From JAFAGX01 sp035624085 (GTDB taxonomy: Bacteria; Acidobacteriota; Terriglobia; Terriglobales; Acidobacteriaceae), in the NCBI GenBank assembly GCA_035624085.1, contig DASPSE010000295.1:1-5353 (forward strand): a DNA stretch of 5,353 bases, in the 5' to 3' direction. Positions 1 through 5,353 of this stretch are shown in pieces. The position numbers were made by a program, and so were the translations under genes. Each line of letters starts with the position of its first letter. Within the stretch, counting starts at the first letter, position 1. The notes beneath the pieces were generated by a model. That model was not told the DNA's origin, did no database searches, and worked only from the letters and a program-made list of their open reading frames with translations.

Positions 1-1314
1 GCCGCTGAAACCAGCACGCTGACCATCATCAGCATTCCCGGCCTCGCCTACGATACGAATCTCACTTTCCTGCAGGTGGTGCTCGGATATCTCGTGGGCC
101 GCGTGGTCATCAGCTTCGTTCTCCTGCCTCATTATTTCCGCGGCGATCTTTACACGGCCTATGAATTGATCGAGCGCCGTTTCGGCCGCAGATTGCGATC
201 ACTGACCGCGGGGTTATTTTTGTTGACTCGCGCTGCCGCCGAGGGAGTCCGCGTCTATGCCATATCGATTGTGATAGCCCTTGCCTTGGGCACAGGCGAG
301 GTTGCGTCCATCGCCATCATCACCGCGCTGACGCTGATTTACACCTTCGAGGGCGGACTGGCAGCAGTGATCTGGACGGACGTGGTGCAAACCTTAATTT
401 ATGTGGGCGGAACGATTGTCGGGCTGTTCATGATCGTACATCTGGTTCCGGGAGGATGGCCCGCTATTCATAACGTTGCCGCAAACGCCGGCAAGTTCCG
501 CGTGTTCGATTTCACGCCGGATTTCTGGAGACCGTACACATTCTGGGCGGGCTTGCTGGGCGGCGCGTTTCTGACCACGGCCAGCCACGGCACCGACCAA
601 CTGATTGTTCAGCGGCTTCTGGCCGCGCGGAGCCAACGGCAATCGGTCACGGCGCTGCTTTCGAGCGGAGTCGCCATTCTTTTTCAGTTTGCGCTGTTTC
701 TAACGATTGGAGTGATGCTGTTTGCGTACTATCGTGTGCCCTCGTCAAACTTTGGGCGAGCCGACAGAATTTTCCCAACGTTTATCGTAAGCCGCATGCC
801 GCACGGAATTTCCGGCCTGCTGATCGCCGCGATTCTGGCGGCGGCGATGTCGAATCTGAGCGCTGCGCTCAATTCGCTCGCTTCCACTTCGATCATCGAT
901 TTTTATCTGCGGCGCAATCCGCAAACCGATGAGCGACGACGCCTGCAGCTCTCGCGGCTGGCGACGCTGATCTGGGCGCTGGTTTTGTTCGGACTCGCCG
1001 TACTTTCCCTTCACAAAGTTGGACGCGTAGTCGAAGTGGGATTGCAGATCGCGTCTGTGGCTTATGGCGCGCTGCTGGGCGTGTTTCTGCTCGGAGTGCT
1101 CACGCGGCGCGCCGATCAACGCGGCGCGATGGTGGGCATGTTGTGCGGCTTTGGCGTGGAACTCTACATCTGGCTCGGCACGGGCATTCCGTGGACATGG
1201 TACGTGCTCATCGGAACTGTCGTGACGTTTGCTGTTGGTTACGGAGTCAGTGCGTCGTTCCGGGACAAGAAACCTCTAAACGCAGAGGGCGCGGAGCCGC
1301 GCAGAGAAAGCTGA
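1..1314 (+). CDS. Sodium:solute symporter family (SSS/SLC5-type) transporter, 5'-truncated by the window edge
   Basis: The reading frame is open from base 1 to TGA at 1312-1314, giving 437 visible residues; the N-terminal helix and start lie upstream. It begins with AAETSTLTIISIPG, which resembles the TM2 region of SSS proteins. It also carries TFEGGLAAVIWTD (residues 115-127 of the fragment), the usual SSS loop and TM signature, and MSNLSAALNSLAST..D (283-300). That last stretch is the TM8 region whose Ser/Thr residues help form the Na2 sodium site in this family. Many hydrophobic helices follow, so this is an inner-membrane importer driven by the sodium gradient. The substrate cannot be told from sequence; sugars, carboxylates, vitamins, iodide and amino acids are all known in the family. 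The final residues, LNAEGAEPRRES, are hydrophilic and encoded inside a palindromic DNA repeat, so the native C-terminus may have been extended. An APC permease follows after 63 bp. Family assignment is firm; substrate is unknown. Confidence 0.93.
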   Translation, partial: AAETSTLTIISIPGLAYDTNLTFLQVVLGYLVGRVVISFVLLPHYFRGDLYTAYELIERRFGRRLRSLTAGLFLLTRAAAEGVRVYAISIVIALALGTGEVASIAIITALTLIYTFEGGLAAVIWTDVVQTLIYVGGTIVGLFMIVHLVPGGWPAIHNVAANAGKFRVFDFTPDFWRPYTFWAGLLGGAFLTTASHGTDQLIVQRLLAARSQRQSVTALLSSGVAILFQFALFLTIGVMLFAYYRVPSSNFGRADRIFPTFIVSRMPHGISGLLIAAILAAAMSNLSAALNSLASTSIIDFYLRRNPQTDERRRLQLSRLATLIWALVLFGLAVLSLHKVGRVVEVGLQIASVAYGALLGVFLLGVLTRRADQRGAMVGMLCGFGVELYIWLGTGIPWTWYVLIGTVVTFAVGYGVSASFRDKKPLNAEGAEPRRES

Positions 1315-1347
1315 AATTCCTCAGCGTACTCCGCGTTCTCTGCGTTT
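1278..1347. repeat. Palindromic intergenic repeat overlapping the symporter stop codon
   Basis: Arms at 1278-1296 and 1329-1347 are inverted copies matching at 17 of 19 positions, including a perfect 10-bp outer stem (AAACGCAGAG at 1278-1287 and CTCTGCGTTT at 1338-1347). The left arm and part of the centre encode the symporter tail NAEGAE..RRES, and the stop codon at 1312 lies in the spacer. From memory of acidobacterial genomes this 'cgcagag..gcggag / ctccgcgttctctgcgttt' type recurs between genes; copy number cannot be checked here. It could fold in mRNA and act as a terminator, an RNA stabiliser or a neutral dispersed element. No T-run follows the stem, so a classical intrinsic terminator is less likely. 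Confidence 0.75.
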
Positions 1348-1360
1348 CAAGGTTTTCGCT

Positions 1361-1366
1361 TATACT
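1361..1366 (+). promoter_or_regulatory. Candidate -10 box (TATACT) just upstream of the permease
   Basis: TATACT matches the sigma-70 -10 consensus TATAAT at five of six positions and ends 11 bases before the permease ATG. Transcription from it would start about 4-6 bases before the ATG and give a nearly leaderless mRNA. That fits the absence of any Shine-Dalgarno there. No good -35 box is present at the expected spacing (the sequence there is the right arm of the repeat), so this is only a candidate. Confidence 0.28.
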
Positions 1367-1377
1367 CATTCCTCTTC

Positions 1378-2739
1378 ATGGCAAAAGACGCAGCGCAGCC
1401 GGGCCCTCATCTCCTCCGCGAACTGGGAGTAAGTCAGGCGTGCGCAGTGGTCGTGGGCACCATCATCGGCAGCGGCATCTTTCTTGTTCCTGCCGAGATG
1501 ATGCAGGCGGTCGGCTCCGCCAAGCTGGTCTACATTGTCTGGCTGGTTGGGGGTCTGCTGTCGTTTTTCGGAGCCCTCACCTACGCCGAACTCGGCGCCA
1601 TGAAGCCGCAAGCCGGAGGCGAATATGTGTACGTCCGCGACGCTTACGGCCCCCTGGCTGGATTTCTCTACGCCTGGACCTGGTTTGTGATCGCCAAACC
1701 GGCCTCGATCGCTACAGTTACCACCGGCCTGGTCCGCATTCTGGGAACTTTTTCCATCTTCAGTTTTTTCGCGGATCACTTCGCCGGCCCCGTCACCTAC
1801 GGCCAGCTGGTTGCCATTGCCGCCGCCGTGCTGATTTCACTTCTGAATTACGTCGGCATCAAGAAAGCCGGTGAATTCCAACTCATCTTCACAGTTTTGA
1901 AAATTGCCATCATTCTCGCCATCGTGTTTATCGGATTCACTTACAGCGCAGGAAGCTGGAGCCACTTCGCTGAAAATTACGCAGGAGCGAAGGGAGGGAT
2001 CGCGGGCTTTATGGCGGCGCTGGTCGCGGCGCTGTGGGCCTATGACGGATGGAATGATCTCAATATGGTGTCGGAGGAAATCCGCGAACCCGAGCGCAAT
2101 ATTCCGATCGCGCTTATCGTCGGCGTGGCCACCGTCGGCGGGCTCTACATGCTGGTGAACGCGGCGGTGCAGTTCGTGTTGCCGGCAAACGCAATTGCCG
2201 CTTCGCCGCGTGCTGCTTCGGACGCGATTGGCCTGGTTCTGGGCGCTGCTGGCGCTGCGACTGTCTCGGCAGCGATGGCAATTTCAATGTTAGTTACGCT
2301 GAATGGCACGATCATGAGCGGAGCGCGCGTGCCGTTCGCCGTGGCTCGCGACCGCTATTTTTTCTCCGCCTTGGCTGAAGTTCATCCGCGCTATCACACG
2401 CCCGCGGTGGCCATCGTGGTGCAAGCTGTGTTGTCGATTATTCTGCTGTTGCTCGGGGGCAGCTTTCGGCAATTCTTTTCGCTGGCGATCTTCGCGGAAT
2501 GGCTCTTCTACATGATCGCGGGCAGCACCGTGTTTGTCTTCCGCCGGCGCGATCCGCAAGCGCATCGCCCTTATCGAGTTTGGGGATACCCCGTGGTTCC
2601 GGCTCTTTTTGTGCTGGTCTCGGCGCTGCTCCTTTATTACACCTTCACCGACAATCTTCGGAATTCGGCCCTGGGCTGCCTGGTGATTGTGGCGGGCGTG
2701 CCGGTTTTCTACGCCTTCGCGCGAAAACGCCGAAGCTGA
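1378..2739 (+). CDS. APC-superfamily amino acid permease (LAT/SLC7-like), 453 aa
   Basis: Predicted inner-membrane amino acid transporter, complete, with about twelve hydrophobic helices, as usual for the family. GTIIGSGIF (residues 27-35) is the unwound TM1 substrate-binding motif of APC transporters. YAELGAMKPQAGGEYVY (69-85) is the conserved end of TM2 and the following loop. YDGWND..SEEIREPERNIP (222-243) is the TM6 and TM6-7 loop signature typical of LAT/SLC7-like proteins. The ATG is the only usable start: the 21 codons between the symporter stop and this ATG contain no other start, and the next Met (41) would delete TM1. No Shine-Dalgarno precedes it; the upstream bases are pyrimidine-rich. 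It may be co-transcribed with the symporter 63 bp upstream or use the TATACT box. The amino acid specificity and exchange versus proton-coupled mode cannot be read. A degraded relative of its last two helices lies at about 4044-4202. Confidence 0.94.
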   Translation: MAKDAAQPGPHLLRELGVSQACAVVVGTIIGSGIFLVPAEMMQAVGSAKLVYIVWLVGGLLSFFGALTYAELGAMKPQAGGEYVYVRDAYGPLAGFLYAWTWFVIAKPASIATVTTGLVRILGTFSIFSFFADHFAGPVTYGQLVAIAAAVLISLLNYVGIKKAGEFQLIFTVLKIAIILAIVFIGFTYSAGSWSHFAENYAGAKGGIAGFMAALVAALWAYDGWNDLNMVSEEIREPERNIPIALIVGVATVGGLYMLVNAAVQFVLPANAIAASPRAASDAIGLVLGAAGAATVSAAMAISMLVTLNGTIMSGARVPFAVARDRYFFSALAEVHPRYHTPAVAIVVQAVLSIILLLLGGSFRQFFSLAIFAEWLFYMIAGSTVFVFRRRDPQAHRPYRVWGYPVVPALFVLVSALLLYYTFTDNLRNSALGCLVIVAGVPVFYAFARKRRS

Positions 2740-2794
2740 GGCGGCCGCAAGTCCTGTTCGGATTTCGTAACAAGGTGGTGTCCGAGTTTCAACT

Positions 2795-2841
2795 TTGAAG
2801 TTCCTCTTCGCGAGCTCTGCGGTCCTTGGCGCTCTTTGCGG
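2795..2841. repeat. Degenerate copy of the 'ctctgcg' intergenic repeat family
   Basis: The run 'gaagttcctc..cgagctctgcggtccttggcgctctttgcggta' resembles the right half of the repeat at 1311-1347 ('gaaattcctc..tactccgcgttctctgcgttt'), with the same 'TCCTC - CTCYGCG - CTYTGCG' order. The left arm is missing, so it would not form the same stem. It is probably a decayed member of the same dispersed family. The similarity was judged by eye. Confidence 0.5.
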
Positions 2842-2853
2842 TAAGAGCTCTTA
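2842..2853. repeat. 12-bp perfect palindrome
   Basis: TAAGAGCTCTTA reads the same on both strands and directly abuts the degenerate repeat. With no loop it is more likely a protein-binding site or chance than an RNA hairpin. No second copy is visible in the window. Confidence 0.4.
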
Positions 2854-2893
2854 ATTTGGGGAGGGCGCCAAGCGTGGGTCGTGAAACCTCCTA

Positions 2894-2922
2894 TTGACGC
2901 GGGCCAAGAGGCGGGAGAAAAT
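2894..2922 (+). promoter_or_regulatory. Weak sigma-70-like promoter candidate for the propeller gene
   Basis: TTGACG (2894-2899, five of six to the -35 consensus) is followed after 17 bases by GAAAAT (2917-2922, four of six to the -10). It would give a leader of roughly 105 bases ahead of the ATG at 3036. The -10 is poor and acidobacterial promoters are not well defined, so this is tentative. Confidence 0.25.
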
Positions 2923-3022
2923 GCCCTCCAATTCGACTTTTTCGGAGACCTGAGAACCGACATACCCGCACTTAGTTTTACTGGTCGCCCGAAGCCAGCC
3001 GATTTCCCTATGCCCAACCCAC

Positions 3023-3028
3023 AGGAGG
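3023..3028 (+). promoter_or_regulatory. Consensus Shine-Dalgarno (AGGAGG) for the propeller gene
   Basis: AGGAGG, within ACAGGAGGTGGAG, lies seven bases before the ATG at 3036. It is a near-ideal ribosome site and fixes that start. It contrasts with the permease gene, which has none, and with the radical SAM gene, which has only a weak AG-rich stretch. Confidence 0.88.
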
Positions 3029-3035
3029 TGGAGAA

Positions 3036-4022
3036 ATGAAACGTGTATTGACCGCCCTTCTTCTTCCAGTTCTGGTGATTGCCGGAAGGGCAAGTGCATG
3101 GGCGCAGGTGGCCGCGCCCAAGCAAATGCCAAATGCCGGCAGCGCCCCGCCGCCGGCGAACCCGCTGCAAATCGCCTTGCTGAAGTGGTACATCAACAAC
3201 ACGGCAAACGTCACCGTTGGCAGCCAACCGTACGGCGTAGCTTTCGACGGATCCAGCATCTGGACGGCGAACTACGGCGCGGACACGGTGACCAAATTTC
3301 GGGCCAGCGATGATGAAGTGCTGGGCACGTTTAACGTTGGGCACGGTCCTGTAGGTGTGACCTTTGATGGAGCGAACATCTGGGTCTCGAACAGCTTCGA
3401 CAACACCGTAACCAAGCTGCGGGCCAGCGACGGAACTGTACTGGGCACGTTCAACGTTGGCAAGGGGCCATGGTGGATGACCTTTGACGGAGCGAACATC
3501 TGGGTCCCTAACGGCAACGATGGAACGGTTACCAAGCTGCGGGCCAGCGACGGCACGACGTTAGGGACATTTACGCTGGGGGGCGCACCCATCGCGGCTG
3601 CGTTTGAAGGAGCGAGCGTCTGGGTGACGAGTTACAGCGGCGGCACAGTGACCAAGCTGCGGATGAGCGATGGGACGATATTGGCCACTTATAACATCGG
3701 CTCCAGCCAATCCAATCTGCTCGGCATTGCCTTCGATGGCGCCAACCTGTGGATCGCCGACAGGGCCGCCGGTACGGTAACCAAACTACGGGTGAGCGAC
3801 GGGACGGTCTTGGGAACTTTTTCGTTGCCAACAGCCGTGTACGGCGTTGCCTTTGACGGAACCAACATCTGGGTTACCGGCAGCCCCTACTATGGCGAAC
3901 TGCGCGCCAGTGACGGCAAGCAAATAGGACCTCTGTACAATGACGATACTGCCGGCGTGGCATTTGACGGAGCGAATATCTGGGTGGCGAAAACGTTCTT
4001 GAACAGAATCGACAAGAAGTAG
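3036..4022 (+). CDS. Exported seven-bladed beta-propeller repeat protein (YVTN/Vgb-like), 328 aa
   Basis: Residues 1-23 look like a Sec signal peptide: K2 and R3, the hydrophobic LLLPVLVIAG core, then ASA or AWA as likely cleavage sites, so the product is periplasmic or secreted. A short linker follows, then seven repeats with the pattern 'G-V-x-FDGANIWV-x-N..TVTKLRASDGT-LGTFNVG'. Their Phe-Asp/Glu pairs fall at residues 70, 110, 150, 190, 233, 273 and 310, a spacing of 40, 40, 40, 43, 40 and 37. The last blade lacks the final 'LGTFNVG' strand, while the N-terminus carries the matching NVTVGSQP (58-65). This is the usual 'Velcro' closure and implies a complete ring. Such YVTN/NHL/Vgb-like propellers bind proteins, sugars or ligands or occasionally act as enzymes. 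No catalytic residues can be assigned and the function is unknown. The start is fixed by AGGAGG seven bases upstream. It is flanked by a permease and the tail of a degraded permease. Confidence 0.88.
   Translation: MKRVLTALLLPVLVIAGRASAWAQVAAPKQMPNAGSAPPPANPLQIALLKWYINNTANVTVGSQPYGVAFDGSSIWTANYGADTVTKFRASDDEVLGTFNVGHGPVGVTFDGANIWVSNSFDNTVTKLRASDGTVLGTFNVGKGPWWMTFDGANIWVPNGNDGTVTKLRASDGTTLGTFTLGGAPIAAAFEGASVWVTSYSGGTVTKLRMSDGTILATYNIGSSQSNLLGIAFDGANLWIADRAAGTVTKLRVSDGTVLGTFSLPTAVYGVAFDGTNIWVTGSPYYGELRASDGKQIGPLYNDDTAGVAFDGANIWVAKTFLNRIDKK
3216..4013 (+). repeat. In-gene tandem repeat, about 120-bp period, seven units
   Basis: The propeller blades are also visible as DNA repeats. An identical 23-base stretch encoding TKLRASDG occurs at 3411-3433 and again exactly 120 bases later at 3531-3553. 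Diverged versions sit at 3291 and 3651 in the same register and at 3780 after a 9-base shift. Identity is highest between units 2 and 3, which suggests they duplicated or were homogenised most recently. Units 6 and 7 are the most diverged. Confidence 0.85.
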
Positions 4023-4043
4023 GGAGCTGTCGAGTTTAGAACG

Positions 4044-4202
4044 TCTCCGCCTATTTTGTGCTCGTTTCTGCTCTGCTCCTTTATTTATTATTACACCTTC
4101 ACCGACAATCTCCGGAATTCTGCTCTGGGCTGCCTGGTGATTCTGGCGGGCGTGCCGGTTTTCTACGCTTTCGCGCAAAAGAGGCAGGGCGCTTCGGGAT
4201 GA
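4044..4202 (+). pseudogene. Remnant of a second APC permease (last two helices only), frameshifted
   Basis: From about 4049 the DNA aligns with the 3' end of the intact permease (2605 onward). It reads AYFVLVSALLLY, then after a frame jump YTFTDNLRNSALGCL, VILAGVPVFYAFAQKRQ and so on to TGA at 4200-4202. The intact gene has ALFVLVSALLLY and YTFTDNLRNSALGCL, VIVAGVPVFYAFARKRR. A 7-base insertion within a TTA-rich run (about 4085-4091) breaks the frame. No permease sequence is seen upstream, so only TM11-TM12 and the tail remain. Over the aligned codons about nine differences are synonymous and two change an amino acid. That suggests the parent was a working, separately evolving paralogue before decay. 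The 5' boundary is blurred, within about 10 bases. Confidence 0.85.
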
Positions 4203-4490
4203 TATGCGATGAAGGTGCTACCGGCTACTGCCTCAATCACTTAGCCCCGTTCCCTGCCCCAATCCGACCGCTAAACCATGATTTTCGCCCTTTTGTTGCG
4301 ATGTCCGTGTGTTACCCTGTCGCATTCCATACCATAGCTTCAGAGAACTCCAGGGGAAGGTCGATCCAGTCCTTCTTCCAGGTGAAGGTCAAAAACAGTG
4401 ACTCTGAGAGAGACGCAGTTCGCTGCGTCTCCGTCGGCTGTGTGTTGAGAACCCAGGGATCAAATCCCAGGCAGTGGAAAGCGAGAAGAA
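4203..4490. other. Non-coding gap before the radical SAM gene
   Basis: No frame with recognisable protein features crosses this stretch. One frame is open from about 4058 to 4507, but its first part is the permease remnant read out of frame. The gap holds a strong hairpin at 4410-4431 and a small one (GGGAT/ATCCC, 4456-4468). No convincing promoter boxes were found. Confidence 0.55.
4410..4431. repeat. Perfect 9-bp hairpin with TTCG loop
   Basis: GAGACGCAG (4410-4418) and CTGCGTCTC (4423-4431) are exact inverted copies around TTCG. The stem is GC-rich and would be stable in RNA or as a DNA cruciform. No T-run follows on the + strand (CGTCGG), and the bases preceding it do not provide one for the - strand, so it is not a standard intrinsic terminator. 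It sits 60 bases before the radical SAM ATG. It may be a dispersed palindromic element ('gacgcag..ctgcgtc' types are common in some soil bacteria) or a leader structure. Confidence 0.7.
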
Positions 4491-5353
4491 ATGCACAAGC
4501 CTATTAAATATGTAGAGAAGGCAGTGACGGTTGCCGCGAAGGGCGTATGGGTGGTTTTCGACCGGCTCAACCGCATCAAGCCCAATCCTTCGCCCACGCC
4601 TAAGTGGTCAGACAAGCCACTGCTCAAATCCTACGAGAAGTCGAAACCGCCGCTCGGCTGGCCGCGCACCACGGACTCGCTCTGCCCGCGCTGCGTCCCG
4701 GAAATTCGCCAGCGCATTCTCGACGGCGAACTGCCTTACGAAGTTCTGCTTAATGAAAAAGTCGGCGAGGTGAAGGCGCAGATCATCGAGCGCGACGGCA
4801 AGATTCTGATGGTGAAGGATTGCCCCAAGCACGGGCACTTCGAAGATGTGATGTCGATTGACACCGAATTCACCCAGCACCTCGAGGAAGTTTTTCCCGG
4901 CCGCGACATTCGCGCGCACAGCGATGAGAAGCTGCACAAGCACGGCACCAGCACCATTAAATATGGTCGCGGTTCGGTGTTGACCATCGACCTGACCAAC
5001 CGCTGCAACATGATGTGCGATCCCTGCTTCATGGACGCCAATCAAGTCGGCTTCGTGCACGAGTTGAGCTGGGAAGACATCAAGACGATGCTCGACAACG
5101 CCACCACCATCAAGCCGAGGCGGCAGATGTCGGTGCAGTTCTCCGGTGGCGAACCTACGCTGTCGCCCTACTTTCTGGATGCCATCCGCTATGCTCGCAA
5201 GGTCGGCTTCAACAGCGTGCAGGCGGCAACCAACGGCATCGAATTCGCCAAGAGCCTCCAGTTTGCTCAACAAGCGGCGGAAGCGGGTCTGCGCTATGCC
5301 TATCTGCAGTTCGACGGCATCGGCAATGCCGCCAACGCCCACCGCAAGGTCGG
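4491..5353 (+). CDS. Radical SAM protein, MJ0619/tetraether-lipid-synthase-like, 3'-truncated by the window edge
   Basis: 287 codons are visible and the frame is open to the right edge. CNMMCDPC (Cys172, Cys176, Cys179) is the CX3CX2C motif that binds the radical SAM [4Fe-4S] cluster, and SGGEP (218-222) is the SAM-binding motif. Upstream, LCPRC (Cys65, Cys68) and DCPKHGHFE (Cys111, His114) form the Cys-rich N-terminal module of MJ0619-like enzymes, where it is thought to hold an extra metal site. TNG (247-249) and YLQFDG (271-276) also fit that group. Characterised relatives include archaeal tetraether lipid synthase, which joins lipid tails by C-C bonds, and an MJ0619-type protein linked to pterin methylation. 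In this bacterium a role in membrane-spanning lipids such as iso-diabolic acid is an attractive guess, not shown. Residues 11-26 (AVTVAAKGVWVVFDRL) could form a membrane-contacting helix. The ATG at 4491 has only a weak AG-rich ribosome site (GCGAGAAGAA). Confidence 0.88.
   Translation, partial: MHKPIKYVEKAVTVAAKGVWVVFDRLNRIKPNPSPTPKWSDKPLLKSYEKSKPPLGWPRTTDSLCPRCVPEIRQRILDGELPYEVLLNEKVGEVKAQIIERDGKILMVKDCPKHGHFEDVMSIDTEFTQHLEEVFPGRDIRAHSDEKLHKHGTSTIKYGRGSVLTIDLTNRCNMMCDPCFMDANQVGFVHELSWEDIKTMLDNATTIKPRRQMSVQFSGGEPTLSPYFLDAIRYARKVGFNSVQAATNGIEFAKSLQFAQQAAEAGLRYAYLQFDGIGNAANAHRKV

Larger units (their letters stand above)
2740..3035. other. Gene-free gap between permease and propeller gene
   Basis: Short open frames here on the minus strand are antisense to the propeller gene start and show no family features. 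The gap holds a degenerate repeat (2795-2841), an adjoining 12-bp palindrome, a weak promoter candidate and the strong ribosome site before 3036. I see no clear intrinsic terminator after the permease stop. Confidence 0.6.

Noticed and set aside
1143..1874. A 243-codon + strand frame bridging symporter and permease
   Set aside because: It overlaps both real genes in another frame and is Arg-, Ser- and His-rich with no membrane or domain pattern.
2740..2790. Possible intrinsic terminator after the permease
   Set aside because: Only 4-bp complementary segments (CGGA and TCCG) were found and no T-run follows.
2709..3344. A 211-codon minus-strand frame across the gap before the propeller gene
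   Set aside because: It runs antisense over the propeller signal peptide and first blade and has low-complexity, basic composition; no domain is seen.
3216..4013. Regular spacing of near-identical segments, as in a CRISPR or satellite array
   Set aside because: The period (about 120 bases) is a multiple of three, the whole stretch is one open frame, and the unit encodes a beta-propeller blade.
2740..4043. Insertion sequence or integron cassette carrying the propeller gene
   Set aside because: No transposase or integrase, terminal inverted repeats, target duplications or attC-like site could be found at either end.
4456..4468. Small GGGAT/ATCCC hairpin with a three-base loop
   Set aside because: The stem is only five pairs with no T-run, and such short matches occur by chance; not called as a terminator or riboswitch.
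4058..4507. A 149-codon + strand frame starting in the permease remnant
   Set aside because: Its start matches permease residues only up to the 7-base insertion, then reads the remnant out of frame and runs through non-coding sequence.
4608..5342. A 244-codon open frame on the minus strand
   Set aside because: It lies wholly antisense to the radical SAM gene, whose motifs are unmistakable. The antisense product has no recognisable domain; long antisense frames are expected in GC-rich coding DNA.

Overview
The window looks like a chromosomal fragment of an acidobacterium (Acidobacteriota, Terriglobia-like). This is inferred from the GC-rich coding style, from 'NAEGAE..RRE'-type palindromic DNA repeats that I associate with that phylum, and from a radical SAM protein that resembles acidobacterial members of its family. 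No rRNA or marker gene is present to prove it. All supported genes lie on the + strand.

Layout. (1) 1-1314: 3' part of a sodium:solute symporter (SSS/SLC5-type) gene. Its last codons lie inside a palindromic repeat (1278-1347). (2) 1378-2739: a complete 12-TM APC-superfamily amino acid permease of the LAT/SLC7-like type, probably with a very short leader. (3) 2740-3035: a gene-free gap with a second, degenerate repeat of the same style and a 12-bp palindrome, ending in a very strong Shine-Dalgarno. (4) 3036-4022: an exported protein with seven ~40-residue repeats, read as a closed seven-bladed YVTN/Vgb-like beta-propeller. (5) about 4044-4202: a frameshifted remnant of the last two membrane helices of a second permease, closely related to gene 2. 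(6) 4203-4490: a non-coding gap with a strong 9-bp hairpin. (7) 4491 to the right edge: the first 287 codons of a radical SAM enzyme of the MJ0619/tetraether-lipid-synthase-like group.

How the parts relate. The symporter and permease may be co-transcribed (63-bp gap, same direction) and are both nutrient importers whose substrates cannot be read from sequence. The permease tail left behind the propeller gene shows that this locus once held two related permease genes; almost everything of the second is gone and the propeller gene now sits in its place. The radical SAM gene appears to be a separate unit. It is the most interesting gene biochemically, because relatives join lipid tails to make membrane-spanning lipids, but its C-terminal half is outside the window and its substrate is not established here. 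I see no phage, CRISPR, transposase or defence system.
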